Below, piece by piece: positions 17,235-24,942 of a stretch of DNA of 64,000 nt. The first letter of the stretch is position 1. Each line of letters opens with the position of its first letter. Made by a program: the position numbers and the translations under genes. Below the pieces are notes generated by a model. It was given only the letters and a program-made list of their open reading frames with translations. It had not been told where the DNA came from and searched no databases. The stretch comes from Verrucomicrobiota bacterium (lineage in GTDB: Bacteria; Verrucomicrobiota; Verrucomicrobiae; Limisphaerales; UBA11358), in NCBI GenBank assembly GCA_014860005.1, contig JACZKP010000076.1, positions 310,001 through 374,000 on the forward strand, read 5' to 3'.

Positions 17235-18139
17235 AAGCGGCTCGAACCATAAGGCGCTGGGCCGCGATTCTGTTGTGCCTGCTGGCCGGCGTTGCGGCAC
17301 GAGGCCAGGAGAGCATCCACATCGCGACGCTGAATTGCTATTGGTTCTTCAACGGAAACGAAACCAACGGCCGAGCGGACCTTCCTCGCACGAAGATCGA
17401 ATACACCACCAAGGCCGGGCACTTGATCGGGCTCTTGCCAGCGGAGGCTCCTTTGCTTGTCGGCGTCCAGGAGATCGGGGACCAAAACGACATTCAAGCC
17501 CTCGCCAGGTCGGCAACGGCACGTTTCAAGCGGCCTTATCGCGCGCTATTTGCGCAGGGGAAGGATACCGCCACCGGCCAGGATGTCGGGGCCATTTTCA
17601 ACACCGCCGCCGGCTGGGGTGTTTACGGGCGACCGTCGCGAGTCTCCGACCTTGAACCCGAGTTGAGCAAGCACCTGGTCGTGCGGTTGACGAACGCCGT
17701 GACCTCGATGGACATCTGCGTCGTGCATCTCCGCCGCCCCATTGGTGCGGAAGGCCACGAGAAACAAGTTGAGCAATGCCGCGCATTGCTCCGGTGGGGG
17801 ATGCGTCATCTGGCCACGGACCCGAAAGCCAACCTGGTCATCCTCGGCGATTTCAATGAAGGGAAACCGGTGGGGCGTGCTGATCAATCGCTGGCGGTTC
17901 TGTTCCAGACGCGGCCGCCGATGTGCGATGCTCTGAGCATGGTTGACGGCAAAGTTGCCACGCACGCAGACGGCAGGGCTTACGACCGGATCATGCTTTC
18001 GGACTCCCTTGTCAAGGGGTCAGCCAAACTGAAGTTCGAGACCGTGGTGATCCGCAGCCATCGGCACGGCAAGGGCGACGAACGGCGCGCTTACACGGAT
18101 CATTTCCCGGTGATTGTAACGCTGCGGATCGTGCCCTAA
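17231..18139 (+). CDS. secreted endonuclease/exonuclease/phosphatase-family protein
   Basis: A 302-residue protein starting with GTG 17231, preceded by GGAGGCTGGCTCCAG. Residues 1-25 form a signal peptide (KAARTIRRW then hydrophobic, ending ARG). The catalytic signature of the EEP fold is complete in order: LNCYW with Asn35, GVQEIGD with Glu81, LGDFNEG near residues 201-207, and YTDHFP near residue 292. Such enzymes hydrolyse phosphodiesters in DNA, RNA or lipids with Mg2+. With a signal peptide it acts outside the cytoplasm, perhaps scavenging extracellular nucleic acid. Length is typical. Confidence 0.82.
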   Translation: MKAARTIRRWAAILLCLLAGVAARGQESIHIATLNCYWFFNGNETNGRADLPRTKIEYTTKAGHLIGLLPAEAPLLVGVQEIGDQNDIQALARSATARFKRPYRALFAQGKDTATGQDVGAIFNTAAGWGVYGRPSRVSDLEPELSKHLVVRLTNAVTSMDICVVHLRRPIGAEGHEKQVEQCRALLRWGMRHLATDPKANLVILGDFNEGKPVGRADQSLAVLFQTRPPMCDALSMVDGKVATHADGRAYDRIMLSDSLVKGSAKLKFETVVIRSHRHGKGDERRAYTDHFPVIVTLRIVP

Positions 18140-18892
18140 TCGGCCGGATCTGAGCGCTGTTCGCCCGGCTGGTCGACCCTCAGGCCGGGCGGCCATTCCG
18201 TTACACAATGAACCTTCACGGGGCTGACGCCCCGTCGATCCACCCGAAGGGGAAGCGACGGCGGGCCGCACATGAAGACGTTGGCTGACTGGGCAACAAG
18301 GCGGCTCCGCCGATCAGTCGCTGCGCACCCCGCCCCGTGCATCGGGCAACCCCTTGGCCGTGCCCTGATGGGTCCTCGCGGGTTGGCCGGGACTCGGCAG
18401 TTGTGCCAAGTCAGCGACCGAACACGAACACCGGAACCATCAACTCCGCTCAGAGCACCATGCGGAATACCGACAGAACTCCCGCAGATTGAAGACTGGG
18501 CCGATCGGATTTCCGACCGTGGCCGATCGGGCTGGTCGATCACCCTGACCGAACACTCAAAGGCGACCACTCGGAAACATCCGAAGGAAACCCGGACTGC
18601 GTCCAAAACCAACCGCTCGGTGCCGAGCGAAACGGACGGGCATCCGCAGGGTGCCTTTCTGGGATCGGAGGGCTGAAGCGGATTCCGTCAGGTGTTCCCG
18701 GGCTGCCCGCAGAGTTTCCGCAGATTGGCGGGAAAAATGCCGGCAATCTCCGGGCGCGGGCCGCTCGGATTTCCGCCGGATGATTGGCGGGCTGGCCGAG
18801 GCGAACGTCAGATCGCCAGAGGCTTCGCCCAGCACTGTTCCAGCAGCGAAGTCAATTACCCTGATAAAGAGACATAGAAACATGTCACTCGA
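18140..18892. other. gene-free repeat-rich stretch
   Basis: About 750 bp without a credible gene. It holds copy 4 of the hairpin-rich repeat, one variant of the GACTTCGTCCAAAA motif (GACTGCGTCCAAAA at 18595-18608), and a perfect stem GCTCGG-TG-CCGAGC soon after it. Several overlapping open frames exist on both strands, as expected in GC-rich DNA, but none shows protein-like features. Confidence 0.5.
18177..18242 (+). repeat. hairpin-rich dispersed repeat, copy 4
   Basis: Contains CCCTCAGGCCGGGCGGCCAT and CACAATGAACCTTCACGGGG. It ends in a long perfect stem ACGGGGC-TGAC-GCCCCGT, the strongest hairpin of the four copies, located 38 bp after the phosphodiesterase stop, where it could act as a transcript end. 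Confidence 0.68.
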
Positions 18893-19204
18893 ATGAACCC
18901 AGTGATGACGCAGCCCCGGTGCGAAGTGGACAGGCCCGTGAAAGCCCACGCAGCCAATCTCAAAACCATTCTCCAGGCAGCCAGATGTGGTAACCTGGGC
19001 CTGCTTGAATGCCAATTGAAGCTAACCGGCGAGAAGGTAGCAGTGTTGACGGCGTTCGGCCGAGATGGGGATGAGACGACGTTGACTCCCTTTGCGGTGC
19101 TCTTCAACGGCAACCCCTACGAGATGCTGAACCCGCCAGCGCCGGAGGGAGGGTTCCTCGACAGCCGTCCCATTGAGAAACTGCCAACGGAGCCCCGCAG
19201 TTAG
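18893..19204 (+). CDS. DUF6117-like small plasmid protein
   Basis: A 103-residue protein. The core NLKTILQAARCGNLGLLEC, then FGRDGDETTLTPFAVLFNGNPYE, matches a family of small proteins (DUF6117 as I recall it) frequent on plasmids and integrative elements, of unknown function. The start is ATG 18893, with ATG 18905 as alternative. It supports the view that 18-28 kb is mobile-element cargo. Confidence 0.55.
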   Translation: MNPVMTQPRCEVDRPVKAHAANLKTILQAARCGNLGLLECQLKLTGEKVAVLTAFGRDGDETTLTPFAVLFNGNPYEMLNPPAPEGGFLDSRPIEKLPTEPRS

Positions 19205-19222
19205 CCGACGGATGCTTCCCAA

Positions 19223-19259
19223 TGGGCCGAGCGCGGTCTCCCGCCGGATGTCGGCAGGG
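19223..19259 (+). repeat. 37-bp GC-rich repeat, copy 1
   Basis: Matches 20717-20753 at 33 of 37 positions, all four differences being C/T. The core GAGCGCGGTCTCC is identical in both. It can form a small stem (GCCG-GATGT-CGGC). Confidence 0.65.
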
Positions 19260-19283
19260 CAAAGTTATCCGCAGGTCAACCTC

Positions 19284-19297
19284 GACTTCGTCCAAAA
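19284..19297 (+). repeat. GACTTCGTCCAAAA motif, copy a
   Basis: An exact 14-bp copy, 16 bp before the ATG at 19314. It is one of four exact and two variant copies between 18.5 and 23.7 kb. Confidence 0.6.
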
Positions 19298-19313
19298 TTC
19301 CTCGCCAGAGCGT

Positions 19314-20027
19314 ATGAGCAAAGCGATGTCAGCAAAGCCCGGCGATGTCATCACCAAGATCGCTGTCCGGGTCGTCTTTGACGCCTATTTCGAGCGCGTC
19401 ATCCTGGGCAGCCACCTCGAACGGCTTCCCCGCGCGAACCGCCAGGTGCCGATCACCTATCGGGTAAAGGAGGCGCTCCCCCGGCCTGAGGTGTATCGCG
19501 AATTACGCAGCCAGCGCTTCACCACCCCACTGGAGGACATCGTTTCCGCCGCCCAGAGCGAAGTGGAATCGCTTGCGGGTGAACTGCGCGACTGGCACGA
19601 CAACCTGCCCGAAGGGATCAACAGCTCGGACAAAGCGGCCGAGATCGACGAGGCGGCCACCACACTCGAAAACATCACTTTCCCGGACCTGCCAGACGCT
19701 GTCTCCACGATCAAGGTGTTGCATCTACCCGCCCTGGAGCAGGACTCACGGCCCAAGCGCAGCGCCGAAGTCGTCGGTATGCTCGAAGACGCAATCGCGG
19801 CCCTGAACTCGAAGGCTGATGAGCTGCGGCAAGCCCTCGAAGACGCCAAGAAGGAAGGAGATGTTGACACGCTGGAAACCGTGGCGGCTGATTCGCCCCA
19901 TACCCGTCCCGGCAAGGAGGAGGACACCGACCCTCAGGAGATGATCGCTGAGATCGAGTCTCTGGTGAGCGACTTGGAGAACGTCAAAGGGGAGCTGGAG
20001 AACGTCACCTACCCGAGCATGATGTAA
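19314..20027 (+). CDS. hypothetical coiled-coil protein
   Basis: A 237-residue soluble, acidic protein (ATG 19314). The N-terminal 70 residues are mixed (GDVITKIAVRVVFDAYFERVILGSH), and the rest is largely helical with coiled-coil character, for example residues 140-185 and the last 35 residues. It has no recognised domain. Its short leader carries the GACTTCGTCCAAAA motif and follows one copy of the 37-bp repeat. Codon use is similar to its neighbours. It is probably a cargo gene of the mobile element. Confidence 0.52.
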   Translation: MSKAMSAKPGDVITKIAVRVVFDAYFERVILGSHLERLPRANRQVPITYRVKEALPRPEVYRELRSQRFTTPLEDIVSAAQSEVESLAGELRDWHDNLPEGINSSDKAAEIDEAATTLENITFPDLPDAVSTIKVLHLPALEQDSRPKRSAEVVGMLEDAIAALNSKADELRQALEDAKKEGDVDTLETVAADSPHTRPGKEEDTDPQEMIAEIESLVSDLENVKGELENVTYPSMM

Positions 20028-20038
20028 TCGTCGATTGA

Positions 20039-20422
20039 ACCGGCGGCGGGGCGTTCACCATCGGAGTCAGGGCTGGCCCGTATGAGGCCAGCGGCGAGGG
20101 CTGGCAAGATGCTGCAACGTTTGATTGCACCGACTTCGGGAACTACTGCGCCCGCGGATACAATCCGAACGGCATATCGAGTTCGATTCGCGGCATTCCC
20201 ATCAAGTATTTCACCGAGGGGCAATGGCTGAGCCACAAAAACACTGGCAGTTCGGGCAGCGTATTTGTTTTCCGAGATGCGAGCGGCCGAGAGCTGGGGC
20301 GCGCATTCAAGTGCTCAGAATTCGTGGCGCATGATCTGTCCAGACAACACGGCAAGCTGGTTCTGAAGTTTACTTCCTCGCCGATGGCCACCGATAGACA
20401 TTCTGAGAAGGTTGACGGATGA
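20039..20422 (+). pseudogene. protein-like frame without a start codon
   Basis: A 127-codon frame between an in-frame TGA at 20036 and a TGA at 20420 translates to a convincing protein (WQDAATFDCTDFGNYC, then RGIPIKYFTEGQWLS, then GSVFVFRDASGRELGRAF). It has no ATG, GTG or TTG near its beginning. Its stop overlaps the next ATG (ATGA 20419-20422), as in a working operon. I read it as a gene that lost its 5' end. Use of a rare start such as ATC is possible. No family is recognised. Confidence 0.45.
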
Positions 20423-20634
20423 ATGTTCTTCCTAGACTTCCACTTCCTGCAAGTTGTCACGTTTGTGGCGCGGAACCGCTCTGGGTCGCTGACATCCGAA
20501 AGGTCGGAAACTATTATGCGGTCGTTTGTAAATGCGGGGTGCATGGTCCTGCCGGATTGAACAGAATTGAAGCGGCACAAAAATGGAATGCTCTGCAAAC
20601 CCAATTGAGGGAGCTCGCGGCGAAAGGACTGTGA
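20419..20634 (+). CDS. Lar-like restriction alleviation protein
   Basis: A 71-residue zinc-ribbon-like protein. Cysteine pairs CHVC (residues 14-17) and CKCG (residues 37-40) flank a hydrophobic strand, and the C-terminus has EAAQKWNAL near residue 52. This layout fits the Lar_restr_allev family, small prophage and plasmid proteins named after Rac prophage Lar, which modulates type I restriction. The start overlaps the preceding stop. Anti-restriction function is inferred from family only. Confidence 0.62.
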   Translation: MNVLPRLPLPASCHVCGAEPLWVADIRKVGNYYAVVCKCGVHGPAGLNRIEAAQKWNALQTQLRELAAKGL

Positions 20635-20716
20635 GAACGGCGGTGAAGCCTCAGGAAGCCTGAGTGAGACCAAGGGAAACAGGGCGGTCACCTGCCAGAT
20701 GCCTCACGGGATCCAG

Positions 20717-20753
20717 TGGGCTGAGCGCGGTCTCCTGTCGGATGCCGGCAGGG
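20717..20753 (+). repeat. 37-bp GC-rich repeat, copy 2
   Basis: The partner of 19223-19259 (33/37 identical). It lies in the 230-bp gap before ATG 20867, which also contains the stem CTCAGG-AAG-CCTGAG near 20650. Confidence 0.65.
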
Positions 20754-20866
20754 TTGTCGGAAGGCGCAGCACCGATCCCATTCGCCTCAGATCGGTGAGT
20801 GCATAGCTCGAGAAAGAGGCTGTCGCCAAAATAAAAGCTTCGGAGCAACACAACCTCCCGACGTTT

Positions 20867-21289
20867 ATGCCTCAGCTCACTCCCAAGAATCCGCACCAAG
20901 CCGCCCAGCAGTATGCCGCCACACTTCGCAGCGGTTGCACCCTGGGCGCGATCGACCTCAGCTTCCTCCGTGAACTCGCGACCCTCTCCCCCGAGCTGCG
21001 CCATCAGCTGGCCGTTTATTTCGGGATCATTGAGCGCGATGGAAGCCCCGCCGAGGTCAGGCTGCCCCAGCTCCGCAAGCAGGTCCCGGTGTTGCTCGTC
21101 ACCGGCACCCGGACCAAAACGGTCCTTGAGAAAGTCACGTTCGTAGGCACCCAAAAGGGCTTCTGGCGGATCCAGTATGCCAACAGCCGGCGGGCAACCA
21201 TCACCCCGGGACCGAACGTCCTACTGGATGCCGACCGGAAGCTCGACCTGTTCACTCAAGCCCCGCCGAGCATAACCGTCCAAGCCTGA
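20867..21289 (+). CDS. hypothetical protein
   Basis: A 140-residue protein (ATG 20867). The N-terminal half is helical (HQAAQQYAATLRSGC), the C-terminal half looks like a small beta domain (VLLVTGTRTKTVLEKVTFVGTQKGFWRIQYA). It has no signal, membrane helix or known motif. It is isolated between repeat-bearing gaps and probably mobile-element cargo. Confidence 0.5.
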   Translation: MPQLTPKNPHQAAQQYAATLRSGCTLGAIDLSFLRELATLSPELRHQLAVYFGIIERDGSPAEVRLPQLRKQVPVLLVTGTRTKTVLEKVTFVGTQKGFWRIQYANSRRATITPGPNVLLDADRKLDLFTQAPPSITVQA

Positions 21290-21385
21290 CCGGAGATCGA
21301 ACTCCGGCCCGTCCCGTCCCTGGCAAGTGCCCGCCGCACCTGCGGGGAGATTTGAAGCAAACGCTTGTACCAATAGCTGGGCGGG

Positions 21386-21970
21386 TCAACGACGCTTTGG
21401 CCGGCGCTCGAATCCGCGCCGCCATTGCTCGGAATTCATGGCCGTCAGCAGCTCCTGAAAGGCTTGCCTGCAAGTGTTGACCAATTGTTGCGCTGCCTTC
21501 AGTTGGATCAGTATGCGCTCGTTCTGCTCATCCAAACGAGTGATCCAGTGCCGACAGCTTTCCGCTGAGGCAGGGTCAAAAGCCGCGAGGTCCTGATGAA
21601 TCAACTGGTTTCGCTCGATCACGAGGTCATTCAGCTTTTGCTTTTGTTGGTTGAGGTAATTGGGATCCGCATCCACACGGAATCCAATGGCCAGCGATGC
21701 TTCCGTGATGGCCTTCGTGGTCTGAGGGTCGGTCGGCTTTCCAAAGAGTCGCTCATGCAATTCGCTTACCACGGCGCCCATGGTTTTCGTGCGAATGCTT
21801 TCGGCCTTTTTCTTGTGGTTGGCCTCGAATTGATCGAGCGGGGACTGGAAATCACAGAATAGCACGAGGAGCTTCAACTGGGCTTCGAGGCGCTGAAAAT
21901 GGAGGACATTGCGCCCCAAGCTGGCAAGTGCCAGTCTCCGGAGTGACTTGAATTCTTCCGTTTCGGTCAC
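21386..21970 (-). CDS. hypothetical helical protein
   Basis: A 194-residue protein if started at GTG 21970 (a TTG at 22057 gives a longer, cysteine-rich N-terminus that looks less likely). It is almost entirely helical, with FQRLEAQLKLLVLFCDF early on and long charged helices after it (NYLNQQKQKLNDLVIERNQL). It resembles short HEPN-like or coiled-coil proteins, but no RxxxxH motif is evident. It is the only minus-strand gene in this stretch. Confidence 0.5.
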   Translation of the reverse strand: MTETEEFKSLRRLALASLGRNVLHFQRLEAQLKLLVLFCDFQSPLDQFEANHKKKAESIRTKTMGAVVSELHERLFGKPTDPQTTKAITEASLAIGFRVDADPNYLNQQKQKLNDLVIERNQLIHQDLAAFDPASAESCRHWITRLDEQNERILIQLKAAQQLVNTCRQAFQELLTAMNSEQWRRGFERRPKRR

Positions 21971-22421
21971 GACGCAGAATTCTGCCGCGCAAAAGAAACG
22001 GGCACAAGTTAGAGTTACGTGACCCTGCTTGATTCGACAAGGACAGGGAAGAGACAATTTGTGGAGACCACAGACGGGCCAGACGGGCAGGATGAAACAG
22101 TATGAAACTCCAAATCAGGAGGGCTCTGGTTAGCCCCTACAGTGGTCTCAGTCCGTCTGCATCCAAAACGACCAGAGCGGGGCTCCTGTTGGCTGCCCGT
22201 GGCGGCGGACTCTCTGCACAGTGCTCGCCCCGCCGGGACTGCAGATATCCCAGCGGAGTGTCGTGGAGTCGGCGGGCTGCCCCGCGGCCAACCAAGACTT
22301 CGTCCAAAACCGTCCTGCGGCGGTGACGTGCCTTGCCGCAGTCCGGCACGAACCCCGGAGGACTGCCGTTCGGTGCCGATAAGTTCCCGGCGGGCAGCGG
22401 GCAGGACCCCAGGACTGGCCT
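21971..22421. other. gene-free repeat-rich stretch
   Basis: No credible gene apart from the possible extension of the minus-strand neighbour. It contains a diverged copy of the GGTCTCC/GGCAGG repeat near 22170-22200, an exact GACTTCGTCCAAAA at 22296, and the stem TCGG-TG-CCGA near 22372. Confidence 0.45.
22296..22309 (+). repeat. GACTTCGTCCAAAA motif, copy b
   Basis: An exact copy, preceded by ACCAA and followed by a GCGGCGG segment as in copy d. It lies 112 bp before ATG 22422. Confidence 0.6.
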
Positions 22422-22622
22422 ATGAGAACCGTAAGTGATGCCGCAAGAGAAGTGCTTCGTCTGTTTCACTACGGGCCGCACTTCACGTCGGAACAGAACC
22501 GCGCGCTCGCCAGTCTCGATGCGGCGGTTGAAAACGAAGTGCCCAGGAAGCCGCCAGACAGGAAAAGCAAGGGCGTCCGCCGGATTGCCGGTAGGTCGCC
22601 ACGCGGGGAACATGGGAGCTGA
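22422..22622 (+). CDS. small hypothetical protein (doubtful)
   Basis: A 66-residue frame from ATG 22422. The first 40 residues (SDAAREVLRLFHYGPHF, then SEQNRALASLDAAVENE) are protein-like and helical; the tail is basic and low complexity, possibly read-through into repeat DNA. No family is recognised. Confidence 0.38.
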   Translation: MRTVSDAAREVLRLFHYGPHFTSEQNRALASLDAAVENEVPRKPPDRKSKGVRRIAGRSPRGEHGS

Positions 22623-22676
22623 CCGGAGGGGCGAGTTGGCCTGCGCGTCACCCTCGATGGTTGTCGGGTCGCCTGA

Positions 22677-22690
22677 GACTTCGTCCAAAA
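22677..22690 (+). repeat. GACTTCGTCCAAAA motif, copy c
   Basis: An exact copy, 53 bp before ATG 22744, followed by a GTCGGGTCTCC...CCCCGGCAGG element related to the 37-bp repeat. Confidence 0.6.
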
Positions 22691-22743
22691 CGATCAGGCG
22701 AGGACCTGTCGGGTCTCCTCAAACCTCCCCGGCAGGACTTGCG

Positions 22744-22986
22744 ATGAAGACAAGATATGCGATCACCCACATCGGCAGGGATGGACTCCGGGTTCTCACG
22801 TTCGCGAATCAAGGCCGCAACCACTACGACGACCAAGCCGATGCGGCGAGGATGTTGGCCAGCTTCGTTCAGAACAACCCGGTGGAGACCTTGCGGGACA
22901 TCTACGGCGACCAGGCAATCGGCACGTTCGAGGTGACGCCCGTCGAGTGTTACGACCACGGCGACGCGACTCGAACGGTGTTCTGA
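22744..22986 (+). CDS. small conserved plasmid/ICE-type hypothetical protein
   Basis: An 80-residue protein (ATG 22744). The sequence opens with TRYAITHIGRDGLRVLTFANQGRNHYD and ends VTPVECYDHGDATRTVF. I recognise the pattern from short hypothetical proteins on plasmids and integrative elements, without known function. The start is clear because the leader upstream is repeat DNA. It probably belongs to the mobile-element cargo. Confidence 0.58.
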   Translation: MKTRYAITHIGRDGLRVLTFANQGRNHYDDQADAARMLASFVQNNPVETLRDIYGDQAIGTFEVTPVECYDHGDATRTVF

Positions 22987-23118
22987 GGGTCTGGCTCTGC
23001 TCGTCCCGGCGGATTCAGGTCACAGCCAATGGGTGAACCACTGGACCCGGCTGACGACCCGGTCGGCCCCCCCCCGGAAGGCCGGACGGTTCGTGCTGTG
23101 ACCCGCGCGACCGACCAA

Positions 23119-23132
23119 GACTTCGTCCAAAA
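23119..23132 (+). repeat. GACTTCGTCCAAAA motif, copy d
   Basis: An exact copy, 110 bp before ATG 23243, embedded in a 45-bp segment close to copy b. It is followed by the stem GTCGG-CA-CCGAC near 23182. Confidence 0.6.
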
Positions 23133-23242
23133 CAATCCGGCGGCGGAGACTTGCCCGCCGGCCAGGCGCGATCCGATCCGGTCGGCACCGACGGGTCCCC
23201 GCAAGAATCCCCACGACTGCCAGTCGGAATCCGGTGGACACC

Positions 23243-23578
23243 ATGACCGACGACCAAAACCAGGACCTGTATGAGGCCATGCGGTCGGACCTCGAGACCG
23301 GCGAATGCGCTCTGCTCGATGATTCCCGGTCAGGGCCAACCGTGGTCCGCTTCTGCCGAAACGCTCTGGGCGTGATCGACAGCGAGGCTCATCGGGAGAA
23401 GTTCCGGCGATTCCGCACGGCTCCCCAAGGCATCTTCGCTGACACCCGGCAGGCGCTGCGCGCAATCCGGATGGAGATGGACCGGCGCCGGTTCTGGCCG
23501 GCCATCTACCACGTCAATGACCATGGCAACGTGACGCTGCTCTCCGGGACCGGCCGCGAGATCGCCGCGTGGGTCTGA
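23243..23578 (+). CDS. hypothetical protein
   Basis: A 111-residue protein starting at ATG 23243 (a GTG nine bases upstream is possible). It looks helical and acidic in the first half (QDLYEAMRSDLETGECALL) and ends with a short strand region (NVTLLSGTGREIAAWV). No family is recognised. It is preceded by the same type of repeat-bearing leader as 22744. Confidence 0.5.
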   Translation: MTDDQNQDLYEAMRSDLETGECALLDDSRSGPTVVRFCRNALGVIDSEAHREKFRRFRTAPQGIFADTRQALRAIRMEMDRRRFWPAIYHVNDHGNVTLLSGTGREIAAWV

Positions 23579-23890
23579 TTGATACCGGCGGGTCTCCGGT
23601 CGAAGCCGAACGGTCACCCGGCAGGTCCCGATGGGTTGGCCTGGCGCGGACATGCGAGCGTGACATGGCCGGCTGGAAGAGACTTCGTTCAACCCCGCAC
23701 GACCTTAAGGCGTCCCGCAGTTTTCCCCGGGAACCGGAAGGCTCCCGTGGGCTTCGTCGAGTGTTCCAGCCAGACTCCGTCCGATGCCGCGGGGTGCGCG
23801 TGGCAGCGGGCTCTTGTGGTATCCCTCTCGCGCAGGCCGGTGGAAGAGACGTCAGCCGGTGAGAGTGCAAGATGGAACTTCCCCAGCGTT
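23579..23890. other. gene-free repeat-rich stretch
   Basis: No credible gene. A diverged GGTCTCC...CGGCAGG element lies at about 23590-23630, and a degenerate copy of the short motif (GACTTCGTTCAACC) at 23681-23694. Confidence 0.4.
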
Positions 23891-24073
23891 TTTGACGGAG
23901 CCATACCGAGGTTTTGGTCACATCCCGACACCACAATATGCACGTCTTGGTGACGTGGTGCCGATAAACTTCCTTTTGTGGTTACATCAGCATAGGAACC
24001 CGTCCCAGATTTGATGGGGTCATACCGGACTTTTGGATACACACCACCCTCAAGAGCACTAAACTGGTTACAT
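23891..24073 (+). repeat. iteron-like array upstream of the mobilization genes
   Basis: Five related nonamers: TGGTCACAT (23915), TGGTGACGT (23948), TGGTTACAT (23979), TGGATACAC (24034) and TGGTTACAT (24065). Spacings are 33, 31, 55 and 31 bp, close to whole helical turns. Two of them sit in a longer direct repeat (23891-23925 and 24010-24044) sharing CATACCG and TTTTGG. The last overlaps the ATG at 24072. It is a plausible binding array for an origin, oriT or autoregulator. Confidence 0.6.
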
Positions 24074-24557
24074 GGACGCCCACGATGATGAGCGGTTATT
24101 GGAAAAGACACTCCTGGAGGCAGGCCCAGCAACTGCGAATACAATGCCTCGGAGGGAAAAAGCTCCGGCTCTGGGTTCGAATGCAGCCACGGACACTGAC
24201 GCTGCAGAGCCAGGCGTCGATCCGGTTCAGAGTCTGTTGAATCAGCGTCATCCTAGAATCCGCCTTCATCGTGAGACGCTGAATTTGCTGCAGCGCGTCG
24301 GAGCAATCAACGGCCACCATGGAGTCCACGACTTCTGCAATGAAGCTATTCGCTACGTCATCCTCTCTCGCGAGGCGGGGACGGTGACGTTCACCGATCT
24401 GCACGCAGTATCGGCGGCGATGGACGCCAGATTGGATGAGTTGAGCGTCGTCCTGCTCCGACTTCACCAGTCAGTTGCCGACCTGTCCCTGATCGTCGAA
24501 CAAGACCGCATCATTGGAGCCTATGGTGAGCGACTCAAAAAGCTGAGCGGCCAATGA
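24072..24557 (+). CDS. putative mobilization accessory or DNA-binding protein
   Basis: A 161-residue protein (ATG 24072, overlapping the last iteron). The N-terminal 55 residues look disordered. Residues about 60-100 (PRIRLHRETLNLLQRVG, then GVHDFCNEAIRYVIL) could form a ribbon-helix-helix-like or helical DNA-binding unit. The C-terminal 50 residues are a predicted coiled coil. Its position between an iteron-like array and a relaxase suggests a relaxosome accessory or autoregulator. That role is inference from context. Confidence 0.45.
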   Translation: MDAHDDERLLEKTLLEAGPATANTMPRREKAPALGSNAATDTDAAEPGVDPVQSLLNQRHPRIRLHRETLNLLQRVGAINGHHGVHDFCNEAIRYVILSREAGTVTFTDLHAVSAAMDARLDELSVVLLRLHQSVADLSLIVEQDRIIGAYGERLKKLSGQ

Positions 24558-24609
24558 GGGACTGGGTGGTCCATCGCAAAGGATAAAGCCGACGATTGAG
24601 CCGAACGTC

Positions 24610-24942
24610 ATGAACGAGCTCCTTGCCATCGCCGTCGAACGCCTCGCCGAACACTATCACGTGAGCGGCGACTATCTTCGGAAGGCCCTGCTCATTCGCG
24701 GGGTATCTGAACTGAGCGCCGTCACCAACCGCAACAAGCCAGCCACGCCGGAGGATCTTGAACGGACACTCGCCGGCATGAACAGCCAACTCGACGAAGT
24801 CCTCAACCGGTTTCGGAAGCAGGCGAGCGAGATTGAGGAGGCTGTCCAGCATGCCAATACTGTGCTGGTGGTTGTCGATCAGGTGACTACCGCCCTTGCC
24901 GCGGGCGGAGACAAGACCGTAACCGCTACCCGCCCGTTGTGA
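24610..24942 (+). CDS. putative mobilization accessory protein
   Basis: A 110-residue protein (ATG 24610). It has a helical N-terminus (LLAIAVERLAEHYHVSG), a central coiled-coil-like stretch and a moderately hydrophobic C-terminus (NTVLVVVDQVTTALAAGG). Its stop overlaps the GTG start of the relaxase (GTGA), so both are coupled. Small helical proteins commonly precede relaxase genes. No family is assigned. Confidence 0.48.
   Translation: MNELLAIAVERLAEHYHVSGDYLRKALLIRGVSELSAVTNRNKPATPEDLERTLAGMNSQLDEVLNRFRKQASEIEEAVQHANTVLVVVDQVTTALAAGGDKTVTATRPL

Noticed and set aside
18140..24071. CRISPR array in the repeat-rich region
   Set aside because: Repeats are irregularly spaced and imperfect, and no unique spacers of constant length or cas genes are present.
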